Assembly (NCBI RefSeq): GCF_025699485.1
Contig: NZ_JANUXN010000028.1
Location: 1 to 36,374 of the forward strand
Source of the DNA: Thauera carbonicopians
Lineage (GTDB): Bacteria; Pseudomonadota; Gammaproteobacteria; Burkholderiales; Rhodocyclaceae
Reading direction: 5' to 3'
DNA: 36,374 nucleotides
The first letter of the stretch is position 1, and each line of letters opens with the position of its first letter. The translations under genes were made by a program, and so were the position numbers. The notes under the pieces are model-generated. The model was given only the letters and a program-made list of their open reading frames with translations, was not told where the DNA came from and searched no databases. Positions 9,287-18,541 of the stretch are shown piece after piece.

Positions 9287-10378
9287 TCAGCTGTTCTTGA
9301 TGACGATGTTCGGGAACTTGTGCGTCATGTCCTTGGACTTCTCGGCGATGCGCACCGCCACCTTGCGCGCGATCTGCTTGTAGATCGACGCGATGCGGCC
9401 CTCCGGGTCGGCGACCACGGTCGGCTTGCCGCCGTCGGTTTCGGAGCGGATCTGGATGTCCAGCGGCAGCGCCCCCAGGAAGGGAATGTTGTAGTCGGCG
9501 CACATCTTCTCGCCGCCGCCCTGGCCGAAGATGTGCTCCTCGTGGCCGCACTTCGAGCAGATGTGGATGCTCATGTTCTCGACCAGACCGAGAATGGGCA
9601 CGCCCACCTTCTCGAACATCTTCAGGCCCTTGCGCGCATCCAGCAGGGCGATGTCCTGCGGCGTGGTGACGATGACCGCGCCCGTCACCGGCACGCTCTG
9701 CGACAGCGTCAGCTGGATGTCGCCGGTGCCCGGCGGCATGTCGATCAGCAGGTAGTCGAGATCCTGCCAGGCCGTGTCCTTCAGCATCTGGTTCAGCGCC
9801 TGCGTTGCCATCGGGCCGCGCCAGACCATCGGCGTGTCCTGCTCGATCAGGAAGCCGATCGACATCGCCTGGATGCCGTAGGCTTCGAGCGGAATCATCG
9901 TCTTGCCGTCCTCCGACACCGGCCGCTGGCCGCCGATGCCCAGCATCTGCGGCTGCGACGGGCCGTAGATGTCGGCATCCAGCAGGCCGACGCGCGCGCC
10001 TTCCGCGGCCAGTGCCAACGCCAGATTCACCGAGGTCGTGCTCTTGCCCACGCCGCCCTTGCCGGAAGCCACGGCAATGATGTTGCGCACTCCGGGCAGC
10101 AGCTTCACGCCGTGCTGCACGGCATGGGCCACCACCTTGCTGTTGACCGTGACATCGATTCGGCCGATGCCCGGCACCGTTGCCAGCGCCTCCGCCAGCA
10201 AGGCACGGATGGGTTCGTGCTGGCTCTTCGCCGGATAGCCGAGTTCGACCTCGAAGGCGACATTGCCGCCTTCCACCACCAGATTGCGGATGCAGCGGGC
10301 GGAGACGAAATCCTTGCCGGTATTCGGATCGATGACCGACTTGAGCACGTCGGTGACGGTTTGCTGGTCGAGACTCAT
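9287..10378 (-). CDS. apbC: ApbC/Mrp-family Fe-S cluster carrier ATPase
   Basis: Cytosolic P-loop NTPase of the Mrp/NBP35 family that carries and transfers Fe-S clusters to apoproteins. The 363-aa product has an N-terminal MIP18/DUF59 domain (about 5-80, with [17 protein letters not shown]) followed by the deviant Walker [10 protein letters not shown] (106-114, Lys112). It also has the switch stretch [16 protein letters not shown] (132-147) and the cluster-binding pair Cys274-x-x-Cys277 in [13 protein letters not shown]. These are the features that separate it from ParA/MinD relatives. The C-terminus ends FPNIVIKNS. The start at 10378 gives a conserved amino end ([18 protein letters not shown]) and follows GGAAACAGGC-type upstream bases. 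It is divergent from the lipoprotein/metG pair. Adjacency of apbC and metG is common in proteobacteria. Confidence 0.93.
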   Translation of the reverse strand: MSLDQQTVTDVLKSVIDPNTGKDFVSARCIRNLVVEGGNVAFEVELGYPAKSQHEPIRALLAEALATVPGIGRIDVTVNSKVVAHAVQHGVKLLPGVRNIIAVASGKGGVGKSTTSVNLALALAAEGARVGLLDADIYGPSQPQMLGIGGQRPVSEDGKTMIPLEAYGIQAMSIGFLIEQDTPMVWRGPMATQALNQMLKDTAWQDLDYLLIDMPPGTGDIQLTLSQSVPVTGAVIVTTPQDIALLDARKGLKMFEKVGVPILGLVENMSIHICSKCGHEEHIFGQGGGEKMCADYNIPFLGALPLDIQIRSETDGGKPTVVADPEGRIASIYKQIARKVAVRIAEKSKDMTHKFPNIVIKNS

Positions 10379-10585
10379 TGCCTGTTTCCTCGATGATCGG
10401 AACGCCCGCAGCCGGGCGAAAACGGGGGAATGATACCGGAGCCTCCGCCAACGCTCACCCGCGCTACCATTGGGGTTTCCTGCCGGCGCGGATCGGCCGC
10501 GACCGGCCGGCCAATCTGCACGCCCGAATTTCGTCTGCTTTCCACCCTCGGCAGAGCTCCTGCCCCATCGACCTTACTTCCGGCA

Positions 10586-11176
10586 ATGAACATCTCCGCC
10601 TCCCTCCGCTCCACGCTCCTCGCCTTCGGCACCGCACTGCTGGTGCAGGCCTGCGCCACCACCGGCACGCCCGACGCGCCCGCCGCGGTCGCCGACGACC
10701 CGATCCACCTGCATGCCCTCGTCCGCCAGACGGCGCCGGCACCCGATTGGCCCGCGCTCCGGCAGGCGATGGACGAGGCCACGCGCAGCGCACCCGGCGT
10801 CACCATCGGCGCGGCCGATGCGCAAGGCTTCCGGATCGAGATCCCGGTATCCGACGGCTTCACCTCGGGCAGCACCGTCATCCGTCCGCCGCTCGCCGCC
10901 GCGCTCGATGCGATCGCACCACTGCTCGCCGCCGAACCCGGCGTCGCAGTCAAGGTCATCGGCCATACCGACAGCCAGGGCAGCGAAATGGTCAATCTGC
11001 GCCTGTCGATCGAACGCGCCGAAGCCGTTGCCGCTCATCTCGCCGGACGCGGCATTGCCCTCGATCACCTGAGTGCCGACGGCCGCGGCGAAGCCGACCC
11101 GCTCACCAGCAACGCCACCGAGGAAGGACGCGCGCGCAACCGACGCGTCGAATTGCTGCTGCGCGAAATGCGCTGA
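10586..11176 (+). CDS. OmpA-family lipoprotein
   Basis: A 196-aa predicted outer-membrane lipoprotein with a peptidoglycan-binding domain. The ATG at 10586 gives a lipoprotein signal peptide: [10 protein letters not shown], a hydrophobic core, and the lipobox LVQAC with the modified cysteine at residue 22. I prefer it to an upstream in-frame ATG (10430) that would bury this signal. The C-terminal half (about 95-196) is an OmpA-like domain. It contains [11 protein letters not shown], then [16 protein letters not shown], and [27 protein letters not shown], where Asp and Arg of the TD and NRRVE motifs bind diaminopimelate. It resembles the C-terminal part of Pal/YiaD proteins and anchors the outer membrane to the wall. 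The middle region (about 25-90) has no recognisable domain. It lies 98 bp upstream of metG. Confidence 0.8.
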   Translation: MNISASLRSTLLAFGTALLVQACATTGTPDAPAAVADDPIHLHALVRQTAPAPDWPALRQAMDEATRSAPGVTIGAADAQGFRIEIPVSDGFTSGSTVIRPPLAAALDAIAPLLAAEPGVAVKVIGHTDSQGSEMVNLRLSIERAEAVAAHLAGRGIALDHLSADGRGEADPLTSNATEEGRARNRRVELLLREMR

Positions 11177-11179
11177 CGG

Positions 11180-11223
11180 GCTGCCCCACAGACGCCCCTC
11201 GGCCGCTCACGCAGCGGGGCAGC
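11180..11223 (+). terminator. Hairpin between the lipoprotein gene and metG
   Basis: Perfect 8-bp arms GCTGCCCC (11180-11187) and GGGGCAGC (11216-11223) directly after the lipoprotein stop, with a 28-nt loop. The downstream bases are only moderately T-rich. An extended -10-like motif TGCTAAACT (11237-11245) follows, so metG may start transcription after this hairpin. Both roles are tentative. Confidence 0.4.
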
Positions 11224-11274
11224 AGTTGTCGTGCTTTGCTAAACTCGCATCCTTTGATCCACGTCCCACAGACC

Positions 11275-13437
11275 ATGCCCCGCAAGATCCTCGTCACCAA
11301 CGCCCTGCCCTATGCCAACGGCGACATCCACCTCGGCCACCTGGTGGGCTACATCCAGGCCGACATCTGGGTGCGCTACCAGCGCATGCGGGGCCATTCG
11401 GTGCATTACGTCTGTGCGGACGACACCCACGGCACGCCGGTCATGCTGCGCGCCGAAAAGGAAGGGCTGACGCCCGAGCAGTTGATCGATCGCGTGCATG
11501 GCGAACACCTGCGCGACTTCACCGCCTTCGGCGTCGCCTTCGACAACTACCATTCCACCCACAGCGCCGAGAACCGCGACTACGCTGCGGACATCTACGG
11601 CAAGCTGCAGGCCGGCGGCCTGATCGACACTCGCGAGATCGAGCAGTACTACGACCCGGTCAAGGAAATGTTCCTGCCCGACCGCTTCATCAAGGGCGAA
11701 TGCCCCAAATGCGGCGCGGCGGACCAGTACGGCGACAACTGCGAAGCCTGTGGCGCCGCCTACGCCCCGACCGAACTCAAGAACCCCTATTCGGCCGTGT
11801 CCGGCGCCAAGCCGGTGCTGCGCACCTCGACGCATTACTTCTTCCGCCTGTCGGACGATCGTGCGGTCGCCTTCCTGCGCGAATGGACGCGCGGCACCAA
11901 CGCCCAGGGCGCGCGCCGCCTGCAGGCCGAGGCCGCCAACAAGATGAAGGAATGGCTCGGCGAAGAGGGCGAGAACAAGCTGTCCGACTGGGACATCTCG
12001 CGCGACGCCCCCTACTTCGGCTTTGAGATCCCCGGCGCCCCCGGCAAGTACTTCTACGTCTGGCTGGACGCGCCGATCGGCTATCTCGCCAGCTTCCGCA
12101 ACCTCGCGAACAAGCGCGGCGACATCGTCGTCGAGGACTACACCGACGGCGCGCGTGCCGCCGCGGCCGGCACCGAGATGGTGCACTTCATCGGCAAGGA
12201 CATCCTCTACTTCCATGCCCTGTTCTGGCCGGCGATGCTCAAGTTCGCCGGCTACGCCACGCCCAGCCAGTTGTGCGTCAACGGCTTCCTGACCGTCGAT
12301 GGCGCCAAGATGAGCAAGAGCCGCGGCACCTTCATCACCGCCCACTCCTACATCGCGCAGAAGCTCAACCCCGAGTGGCTGCGCTACTACTTCGCCGGCA
12401 AGTCGAACGGCACCATGGAAGACGTCGACCTCAACCTCGACGACATGATCGCCAAGGTCAATTCCGACCTCGTCGGCAAGTTCGTCAACATCGCCAGCCG
12501 CTGCGCCGGTTTCATCGGCAAGCGCTTCGACGGCAGGCTGGGCGAGACCGACACCCGGGCCTGCGCCGACTTCGCCGCCGCCTGGGCCGACGGCGCCATC
12601 GCCGCCGCCTACGACGAACGTGACTACGGCCGGGCACTGCGCGAGATCATGCGCCTGGCCGACCTCGCCAACCAGTACGTCAACGACCACAAGCCGTGGG
12701 AACTAGCCAAGCAGGAAGGCCAGGAAGCCCGCCTGCACACCGTGTGCAGCACCGCGCTGAACATGTTCCGCGACCTCGCCCGCTTCCTGAAGCCGGTGCT
12801 GCCGGCGCTGGCCGCCGAGGTCGAATCCTTCCTGTCGATTCCGGCGCTGGACTGGCAGGGCGACTGGGCCGCACTGCCCGCCGGCCACGCCATCCAGCCC
12901 TACAGCCACCTGATGACCCGCGTCGAGCGCAAGCAGATCGACGCCCTGCTCGAAGCCAACCGCGAATCGCTCGCCCCGGCTGCAGCCACGCCAGCCAAGG
13001 ACGCCTCCTCGCAGCAGCGCCACGCCGAAAAGCAGCAGCACGCCGCCCAGGCCGCCGAGACAGCGCAAACGAGTGCATCGCCGCACATCTCGATCGACGA
13101 CTTCACCAAGGTCGACCTGCGCATCGCCCGCATCGTCGATGCCCAGCACGTCGAAGGCGCCGACAAGCTGATCTGCCTGCAGCTCGACATCGGCGAAACC
13201 GACGAAGCCGGCAACCCGAAGCCGCGCCAGGTCTTCGCCGGCATCAAGGCGGCCTACGATCCGGCCGCGCTGGTCGGCCGCCACACCGTCATGGTCGCCA
13301 ACCTAGCGCCGCGCAAAATGAAGTTCGGCCTCAGCGAAGGCATGGTGCTGGCTGCCTCCGATACCGAAGGCAAGACCAGCGGACTCTACATCCTGTCGCC
13401 CGACGCCGGTGCCACGCCGGGCATGCGGGTCAAGTAA
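11275..13437 (+). CDS. metG: Methionyl-tRNA synthetase
   Basis: Charges tRNA-Met and initiator tRNA with methionine. The 720-aa class I synthetase shows the HIGH-type motif HLGH (19-22), a zinc knuckle with Cys143, Cys146, Cys156 and Cys159 ([17 protein letters not shown]), and KMSKS at 345-349. It also has the catalytic-core stretch [16 protein letters not shown]. The anticodon-binding helical domain follows. A low-complexity Ala/Gln/Glu linker (about 570-603) joins a C-terminal Arc1p/EMAP-II-like tRNA-binding domain (about 605-720, with [21 protein letters not shown] and [15 protein letters not shown]) that also mediates dimerisation. Length is in the range of E. coli MetG (677 aa) with a longer linker. 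The start at 11275 gives the canonical [21 protein letters not shown] end, while the open frame extends far upstream without coding character. Confidence 0.98.
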   Translation: MPRKILVTNALPYANGDIHLGHLVGYIQADIWVRYQRMRGHSVHYVCADDTHGTPVMLRAEKEGLTPEQLIDRVHGEHLRDFTAFGVAFDNYHSTHSAENRDYAADIYGKLQAGGLIDTREIEQYYDPVKEMFLPDRFIKGECPKCGAADQYGDNCEACGAAYAPTELKNPYSAVSGAKPVLRTSTHYFFRLSDDRAVAFLREWTRGTNAQGARRLQAEAANKMKEWLGEEGENKLSDWDISRDAPYFGFEIPGAPGKYFYVWLDAPIGYLASFRNLANKRGDIVVEDYTDGARAAAAGTEMVHFIGKDILYFHALFWPAMLKFAGYATPSQLCVNGFLTVDGAKMSKSRGTFITAHSYIAQKLNPEWLRYYFAGKSNGTMEDVDLNLDDMIAKVNSDLVGKFVNIASRCAGFIGKRFDGRLGETDTRACADFAAAWADGAIAAAYDERDYGRALREIMRLADLANQYVNDHKPWELAKQEGQEARLHTVCSTALNMFRDLARFLKPVLPALAAEVESFLSIPALDWQGDWAALPAGHAIQPYSHLMTRVERKQIDALLEANRESLAPAAATPAKDASSQQRHAEKQQHAAQAAETAQTSASPHISIDDFTKVDLRIARIVDAQHVEGADKLICLQLDIGETDEAGNPKPRQVFAGIKAAYDPAALVGRHTVMVANLAPRKMKFGLSEGMVLAASDTEGKTSGLYILSPDAGATPGMRVK

Positions 13438-13472
13438 AGCCATGCCGCTGACGCCCTCGAAACGCTGGATCA

Positions 13473-13529
13473 TCCTGCATCGCGCAGGACGAGGGCGACC
13501 GTCTCCGTAATGCTGCCCGAAGGGGCAGC
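13473..13529. other. Two hairpins between metG and the SulP gene
   Basis: The 130-bp gap holds TCCTGC/GCAGGA (13473-13478 with 13484-13489, 5-nt loop) and GCTGCCC/GGGCAGC (13512-13518 with 13523-13529, 4-nt GAAG loop). Neither has a T-run. Together they could end the metG transcript or form a leader of the SulP message. Confidence 0.35.
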
Positions 13530-13567
13530 CACAGGTTTGCCTCGTTCTGACTCGCAGCGGAGACGAC

Positions 13568-15259
13568 ATGAAAATCCAGTTCCGACCCAAGCTCCTCGAC
13601 ACCCTGCCCGGCTACGGCCGCGCGGGTTTCGCCCAGGACCTTTCCGCCGGCATCACCGTCGGCGTGCTTGCCTTGCCGCTGGCGATGGCCTTTGCCATCG
13701 CTTCGGGCATGACCCCGACCGCCGGCATCTGGACCGCGATCGTCGCCGGCCTGCTGATCTCGCTGCTCGGCGGCTCGCGGGTGCAGATCGGCGGCCCGAC
13801 CGGCGCCTTCATCCCGATCATCTACGCCATCGTCATCGACCACGGCGTACAGAACCTGCTGATCGCGACGATGATGTCCGGCATCCTGTTGTTCGCCATG
13901 GGTGCGCTACGGCTCGGCAGCATGATCCGCTTCATTCCGCTGTCGGTGGTCATCGGCTTCACCAACGGCATCGCGGTCGTCATCTTCATTTCTCAGATCA
14001 AGGATTTCCTCGGCCTGAAGATCGACAACCTGCCTGGCGAATTCTTCGCCAAGATGATCGCGTTGTGGGCTGCTCTGCCGACCATCGACCTACCCACCGT
14101 CGCCGTCGCCGTCGCCTCGCTGACGATGCTCGTCGTCTGGAACCGTCAAGCGCGGAAAGTGCGCTGGATGGCACGCCTGCCGGGACCGCTCGCAGTGCTG
14201 ATCATCATGACTGCGATCAACGCCCTGTTCGCACTGCCGATCGACACCATCGGCAGCCGCTTCGGCGGCATCCCTCAGGAACTGCCCAGCGTCGGCCTGC
14301 CGGAACTGAGCCTGGGCACGCTCGGCAAGCTGGTGGCGCCCGCGCTCACCATCGCCCTGCTCGGCGCCATCGAATCGCTGCTGTCGGCCCGCGTCGCCGA
14401 CAGCCAGATCGACGACCGCCACGATCCCAACCAGGAGTTGATGGCGCAAGGCATCGCCAACGTCGCCGCACCACTGTTCGGTGGCTTCGCCGCCACCGGC
14501 GCGATCGCCCGCACCGCCACCAACATCCGCACCGGCGGCCGCACGCCGGTCTCCGGCATCCTCCATGCGTTGGTGCTGCTGGCGATCGTGCTCGCGCTGG
14601 CGCCGCTCGCCAGCGCCATCCCGCTTGCCACGCTGTCGGCCATCGTCGTCATTGTCTCGATCAACATGGGCGAATGGCACGCCTTCGCGCCGAAGGAACT
14701 GGCGCGCTATACGCTGCAGTACCGCACGATCCTGCTCTCCACCTTCTTCCTCACCGTGGTGTTCGACCTGACGCTGGCGGTGGAGCTGGGCATGGTGCTG
14801 GCCAGCCTGTTCTTCATCTACCGCATGTCGGACCTGACCCGCATCGAACGCGTGCCGCTGGAAGACTACTACGGCAACGAAGCGATGCAGCGCGAGGACG
14901 GCACCCCGCGCATCCTTGCCTACAAGATGTTCGGCAGCCTGTTCTTCGGCGCCGCCAACAAGCTCGAGAACCTGTTGCTGATGCAGCACGGCCACCCCGA
15001 CGTGGTGATCCTGGATCTGGACAAGGTCATCAGCCTGGACACCACCGGGCTGGACATCCTGCAGACCCTGCACCGCAACCTGCAGAAACGCGGCGCCCAC
15101 CTGATCCTGTGCGGGCTGAACTCGCAGCCCGGTTCGCTGGTGTTCCGTTCCGGCTTCATGGAAAGCCTTGGCGACGAGAACATCGCCGCCAACATCACCG
15201 ACGCCCTGCTGCGCGCCCAGTGGCTCAGCGGCACCCGCCCGGAGGCCGCCTATGCCTGA
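13568..15259 (+). CDS. SulP-family anion transporter with STAS domain
   Basis: A 563-aa inner-membrane SLC26/SulP transporter. The N-terminal half to two thirds (about 20-420) is a string of hydrophobic helices beginning DLSAGITVGVLALPLAMAFAIASGMTP, the SulP signature in helix 1. A later stretch ESLLSARVADSQIDDRHDPNQELMAQGIAN and GGFAATGAIARTATNIRTGGRTPVSGILHA is also family-typical. The C-terminal STAS domain (about 445-555) contains VVILDLDKVISLDTTGLDIL and GAHLILCGL. SulP proteins move sulfate, bicarbonate, C4-dicarboxylates or other anions by symport or exchange, and sequence alone does not settle which. The start at 13568 is preceded by CGGAGAC. Its stop overlaps the acylphosphatase start by 8 bp, so the two are probably co-translated. 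Confidence 0.9.
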   Translation: MKIQFRPKLLDTLPGYGRAGFAQDLSAGITVGVLALPLAMAFAIASGMTPTAGIWTAIVAGLLISLLGGSRVQIGGPTGAFIPIIYAIVIDHGVQNLLIATMMSGILLFAMGALRLGSMIRFIPLSVVIGFTNGIAVVIFISQIKDFLGLKIDNLPGEFFAKMIALWAALPTIDLPTVAVAVASLTMLVVWNRQARKVRWMARLPGPLAVLIIMTAINALFALPIDTIGSRFGGIPQELPSVGLPELSLGTLGKLVAPALTIALLGAIESLLSARVADSQIDDRHDPNQELMAQGIANVAAPLFGGFAATGAIARTATNIRTGGRTPVSGILHALVLLAIVLALAPLASAIPLATLSAIVVIVSINMGEWHAFAPKELARYTLQYRTILLSTFFLTVVFDLTLAVELGMVLASLFFIYRMSDLTRIERVPLEDYYGNEAMQREDGTPRILAYKMFGSLFFGAANKLENLLLMQHGHPDVVILDLDKVISLDTTGLDILQTLHRNLQKRGAHLILCGLNSQPGSLVFRSGFMESLGDENIAANITDALLRAQWLSGTRPEAAYA

Positions 15260-15551
15260 ACAGGATCAGCCCCAGACCGCTGCCCGCCTGCTGCGTATCC
15301 ACGGCAAGGTCCAGGGAGTGTGGTACCGCGCCAGCGCACAGGCCGAAGCCACCCGGCTGGGCCTGTGCGGCTGGGTCCGTAACCGGCTCGACGGCAGTGT
15401 CGAAACACTGTTGATCGGCCCGCTGCCGGCTGTCGAAGCATTCATCGGCTGGGCGCACCAAGGGCCACCCAAAGCCAGGGTCGCACGCATCGACGTCAGC
15501 GCGGCCGACGAGGAAGCCGTGGATGGATTCGAACAACGACCGACTGCCTGA
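15252..15551 (+). CDS. acyP: Acylphosphatase
   Basis: Small cytosolic enzyme (99 aa) that hydrolyses carboxyl-phosphate bonds such as acetyl phosphate, carbamoyl phosphate and 1,3-bisphosphoglycerate. The acylphosphatase fold is evident from RIHGKVQGVWYRASAQAEA, holding the phosphate-binding arginine Arg26, and GWVRNRLDGSVE, holding the catalytic asparagine Asn44. Length equals the family norm of 90-100 aa. The ATG at 15252 is used. A longer in-frame reading (from 15168) would overlap the end of the SulP gene with no family similarity. The 8-bp overlap with the SulP gene suggests a shared message, though I know of no established functional link between the two families. Confidence 0.92.
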   Translation: MPEQDQPQTAARLLRIHGKVQGVWYRASAQAEATRLGLCGWVRNRLDGSVETLLIGPLPAVEAFIGWAHQGPPKARVARIDVSAADEEAVDGFEQRPTA

Positions 15552-15580
15552 AGAACCCCTCGTGGCCCAAGCGCCGCGCG

Positions 15581-15643
15581 TTCACGTTTTCTGCACATTT
15601 CCCTGACGTTTCCACAACGCCGGCCTGCCCATAGTGGCGGCCG
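15581..15643 (+). promoter_or_regulatory. Predicted ColR-type box and promoter in front of gtrA
   Basis: Four pentamers recur exactly every 11 bp: TTCAC at 15581, TGCAC at 15592, CTGAC at 15603 and the weaker ACAAC at 15614. A one-turn spacing of direct repeats is how OmpR/PhoB-type regulators bind. A -10-like CATAGT (15630-15635) follows, placing the third/fourth repeats over the -35 position. Bases 15581-15607 match 19231-19257, in front of the methyltransferase gene, at 21 of 27 positions without gaps. The predicted transcription start is only 1-2 nt before the gtrA ATG, so the message may be nearly leaderless. The repeats are seen directly. Binding by the ColR-like regulator encoded in the same module is inference. 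Confidence 0.55.
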
Positions 15644-16069
15644 ATGAACGCCGCCAACCCCAGCACCTCGACCGCCGCCTTTCGCCGCCTTGCCCGCTTC
15701 GCTCTCGCGGGCGGGATGGCGACGCTCATCCATTGGCTGTGCATGAGTGCGCTGATCGCGGCCGGCATCGACGCCCATGTCGCCACTGCGGCGGGTGCGA
15801 TCACGGGAGCGGCCGCCAACTATCCGCTGCAGCGCCGCCATGCCTTCGCCAGCCGTGCAGCCCACGATCGTGCCCTGCCGCGCTACCTGGCAAGTTGCGC
15901 GCTCGCCTGGCTGGCCAACCTGCTGCTTTTCGCCCTGCTGCACGGCCCCGCAGGCTGGCCGCCGGCCCTCGCACAGGCAGGCACGAGCGGAGCAAGCGCT
16001 GCACTCAGCTACCTGCTCTACGCAAGGATGGTCTTCGATGAAGCCGCAGATGCTCAAACGCCTGCCTGA
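15644..16069 (+). CDS. gtrA: GtrA-family membrane protein (putative lipid-linked sugar flippase)
   Basis: A 141-aa inner-membrane protein of the GtrA family with four predicted helices (near 18-38, 43-60, 80-101 and 108-126). The start of the first helix, RRLARFALAGGMATLIHW, is family-typical. GtrA proteins are thought to flip undecaprenyl-phosphate-linked monosaccharide to the periplasm. It is the first gene of the envelope module. The next gene, a GtrB-type transferase, starts 32 bp before its stop, and a GT39 transferase follows, completing the classic three-part gtr arrangement. No Shine-Dalgarno of note precedes the ATG. Together with a -10-like element 9-14 bases upstream, this suggests a very short leader. 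Confidence 0.85.
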   Translation: MNAANPSTSTAAFRRLARFALAGGMATLIHWLCMSALIAAGIDAHVATAAGAITGAAANYPLQRRHAFASRAAHDRALPRYLASCALAWLANLLLFALLHGPAGWPPALAQAGTSGASAALSYLLYARMVFDEAADAQTPA

Positions 16070-17051
16070 GCGGCGTGCCCTGCCCACCCTCAGCATCGTC
16101 GTGCCGTTCTACAACGAGCGCGAAGTACTACCTGCCTGCGTGGCGCGGCTGGAACAGGTGCTCGATACGCTCGAGCTGAGCGTCGAGCTGGTGTTCGTCG
16201 ACGACGGCAGCGACGACGGTTCCGCCACGCTGCTGGCTGCCATGCAGCCACGCGGCGCCGACCTCCGCCTGATTCGCCTGACACGCAATTTCGGCAAGGA
16301 AGCAGCGATGAGCGCCGGCATCGCCCATGCACGCGGCGAAGCCGTGATCGTGCTCGACGCCGACCTGCAGGATCCGCCGGAACTGATCCCCGAGATGATC
16401 GCGCAATGGCGCGCCGGCGCCGACGTGGTGCAGATGCAGCGCCGCAGCCGCGCCGGCGAGAGCTGGCTCAAGCGCAGCAGCGCCCACGCCTTCTACCGCC
16501 TGCTGGCGCGGCTCAGCCCGGCACCGATTCCGCTCGACACCGGCGACTTCCGCCTGATGAGCCGGCGCGCGGTGGATGCGCTGCTGCGCCTGCCCGAACG
16601 CAACCGCTACATGAAAGGCCTCTACGCCTGGATCGGCCTGCCCACCGCGGTGCTGCAATACGACCGTGCCGCCCGCCACGCCGGCCGCAGCAAATGGCGC
16701 TACACCGCGCTGGCGGGCCTGGCGATGGAGGGCATCACCTCCTTCTCCACCGCACCGCTGCGGCTTGCCACCCTGGCCGGCGCGCTGACCGCACTGGCAG
16801 GCGGGCTCTACGGTCTCTGGATCGTCGCCAAGGCCCTGCTGTTCGGCGACCCGGCGGCCGGCTTCCCTTCGCTGGTGGCGCTGCTCGCCCTGCTCGGCGG
16901 CATGCAGTTGCTCGGCATCGGCATCGTCGGCGAATACGTCGGCAAGACCTATCTGGAAGCCAAGCAGCGGCCGCTCTACCTGGTACAGGAAGAGCGCCTG
17001 ATCCTCGCCGGCACCCGGGTGACCGAATGGAAGGCGCGCCGCCATGCCTGA
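16038..17051 (+). CDS. gtrB: GtrB/ArnC-type glycosyltransferase family 2
   Basis: A 337-aa polyisoprenyl-phosphate glycosyltransferase predicted to load a sugar from a nucleotide donor onto undecaprenyl phosphate at the cytoplasmic face. The GT-A domain starts at LSIVVPFYNEREVLPACV and has VFVDDGSDDGS, RLTRNFGKEAAMSAGI, the metal-binding VLDADLQDPPELIPEM, GDFRLMSRRAVDALL and the RHAGRSKWRY segment. All are hallmarks of the DPM1/GtrB/ArnC group. Two C-terminal membrane helices (about 240-265 and 276-298) precede GEYVGKTYLEAKQRPLYLV, which is also typical. The ATG at 16038, just after AAGGA, is used. The frame is open much further upstream but overlaps gtrA there. Bordetella LgmA and Francisella FlmF2 are functional parallels for lipid A sugars. 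The donor sugar here is unknown. Confidence 0.87.
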   Translation: MKPQMLKRLPERRALPTLSIVVPFYNEREVLPACVARLEQVLDTLELSVELVFVDDGSDDGSATLLAAMQPRGADLRLIRLTRNFGKEAAMSAGIAHARGEAVIVLDADLQDPPELIPEMIAQWRAGADVVQMQRRSRAGESWLKRSSAHAFYRLLARLSPAPIPLDTGDFRLMSRRAVDALLRLPERNRYMKGLYAWIGLPTAVLQYDRAARHAGRSKWRYTALAGLAMEGITSFSTAPLRLATLAGALTALAGGLYGLWIVAKALLFGDPAAGFPSLVALLALLGGMQLLGIGIVGEYVGKTYLEAKQRPLYLVQEERLILAGTRVTEWKARRHA

Positions 17052-18513
17052 TTCCCCCCGTCGGCCGACGACCGGATTCGGCCTGTTCTGGCTGCTGTGC
17101 GCAATCCTCGGCCTGCGCCTGCTGACCATGGCCGTGCTGCCGATGAGCGACACCACCGAACCGCGCTATGCCGAAACCGCCCGGCTGATGGCCGAGCGCG
17201 GCGACTGGATCACGCCCTGGTTCACTCCTGACCTGCCCTTCTGGGGCAAGCCGCCGCTTTCGTTCTGGGCCCAGGCAGCATCCCTGAAACTGTTCGGCGT
17301 GCATGACTTCGCCGCCCGCCTGCCGAGCTGGCTGGCCATGATCGGCATCCTGTGGCTCACGCTGCGGCTGGCGCGACAGCAAGGCAGCGAACGCCTGGCA
17401 TGGTGGTCCGGCCTGGTGCTGGCCAGCATGGCGCTGCCCTTCATCAGCGCCGGCGCCGTGCTCACCGACCCCTTCCTGGCCTTCGGCACCACCCTCAGCC
17501 TGGTCTCGCTGGCCCTCGCCGTCCGTGGTCGCCCCATCCCCTGGGGCTGGCTGTTCTTCGTCGGCCTGGCGATCGGCCTGCTCGCCAAAGGACCTCTGGC
17601 GCTGGTGCTGGTCGGCCTGCCCGGCAGCGTCTGGCTGCTGTGCAGCGGCCGCTGGCGCCGCGCATTGGCCGCCTTGCCGTGGAAGGGAGGCAGCCTGCTG
17701 GTCGCCGCGCTGGTGCTGCCCTGGTACGCGGCTGCCGAACTGAAGACGCCGGGCTTCCTGGACTATTTCCTCGTCGGCGAGCACTTCCGCCGCTTCGTCG
17801 ACCCCGGCTGGGCCGGCGACCTGTACGGCAACGCCCATCGCCAGCCCTACGGCACGATCTGGCTGTTCCTGCTGTGGGCGAGCTTCCCCTGGGGCATCGC
17901 CGGCCTGGCGCTGCTCGTCCATCGCCTGTGCAGCCAAACCGGCCGCACCAGGCTGCGCAAGGCACTGGCCGACGAGGACGTGCGCCTGCTGCTGGTGGCC
18001 GGATTTGCGCCGGCAGTGTTCTTCAGCGTTGCCGGCAACATCCTGTGGACCTACTTGCTGCCGGGCCTGCCTTTTCTCGCCATCCTGATCGCGCGCGGCC
18101 TGCAGCCGCTGCTGGACGCCACGCCAGTCCGACGGACGGCGCTGGCACTGGTGCTGGCGGTACCGCTGACGCTCAGCGCGGCAGGCGTCCACCTCGCCCT
18201 GCATCCGTACAAGCTGAAATCGGCCGCGCCGCTGATCGCCGCCCTCGAAACGCTGCCGGGCGGCAGCGTCGAGCGCCTGTATTACCTGGACGACATGCCG
18301 TTTTCCGCGCGCTATTATTCGCGCGACGCCGCCCGCCGCATCGAACGCGCCGATCTGCTGCCGATGTTGACGCAAGCGACGGAACCCCTGTTCGTCGCCG
18401 TCCGCCGGCGCGATCTGGACTGGCTGGAACAAGCCGCCGCCCACAGACTGACGGTACGCTTCCGCGGCGCACAACACATCCTGCTGCAATACAACCCGCC
18501 GACGCCGCACTGA
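17044..18513 (+). CDS. ArnT-like GT39 membrane glycosyltransferase
   Basis: A 489-aa polytopic inner-membrane transferase of the GT39/ArnT (PMT) superfamily. It would move a sugar from undecaprenyl phosphate to a periplasmic acceptor, most likely lipid A or LPS core. The first periplasmic loop holds the acidic active-site segment MSDTTEPRYAETARLM (Asp36, Glu39, Arg41, Glu44). It is followed by GDWITPWFTPDLPFWGKPPLSFW, matching the KPPL..W pattern of ArnT. About a dozen hydrophobic helices follow, then a short soluble C-terminal domain (about 390-489). The start overlaps the gtrB stop by 8 bp. No aminoarabinose synthesis genes (arnA/B/D/E/F) are in the window, so the sugar need not be L-Ara4N. 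This is why I do not call it arnT. Confidence 0.85.
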   Translation: MPDSPRRPTTGFGLFWLLCAILGLRLLTMAVLPMSDTTEPRYAETARLMAERGDWITPWFTPDLPFWGKPPLSFWAQAASLKLFGVHDFAARLPSWLAMIGILWLTLRLARQQGSERLAWWSGLVLASMALPFISAGAVLTDPFLAFGTTLSLVSLALAVRGRPIPWGWLFFVGLAIGLLAKGPLALVLVGLPGSVWLLCSGRWRRALAALPWKGGSLLVAALVLPWYAAAELKTPGFLDYFLVGEHFRRFVDPGWAGDLYGNAHRQPYGTIWLFLLWASFPWGIAGLALLVHRLCSQTGRTRLRKALADEDVRLLLVAGFAPAVFFSVAGNILWTYLLPGLPFLAILIARGLQPLLDATPVRRTALALVLAVPLTLSAAGVHLALHPYKLKSAAPLIAALETLPGGSVERLYYLDDMPFSARYYSRDAARRIERADLLPMLTQATEPLFVAVRRRDLDWLEQAAAHRLTVRFRGAQHILLQYNPPTPH

Positions 18514-18541
18514 CGGTTTGGCCACTTTTACGAGACTGCCG

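Noticed and set aside
10378-11274. 299-codon N-terminal extension of metG
   Set aside because: It overlaps the lipoprotein gene in another frame and has an Arg/Pro/His-rich shadow composition. MetG proteins begin at the [16 protein letters not shown] stretch.
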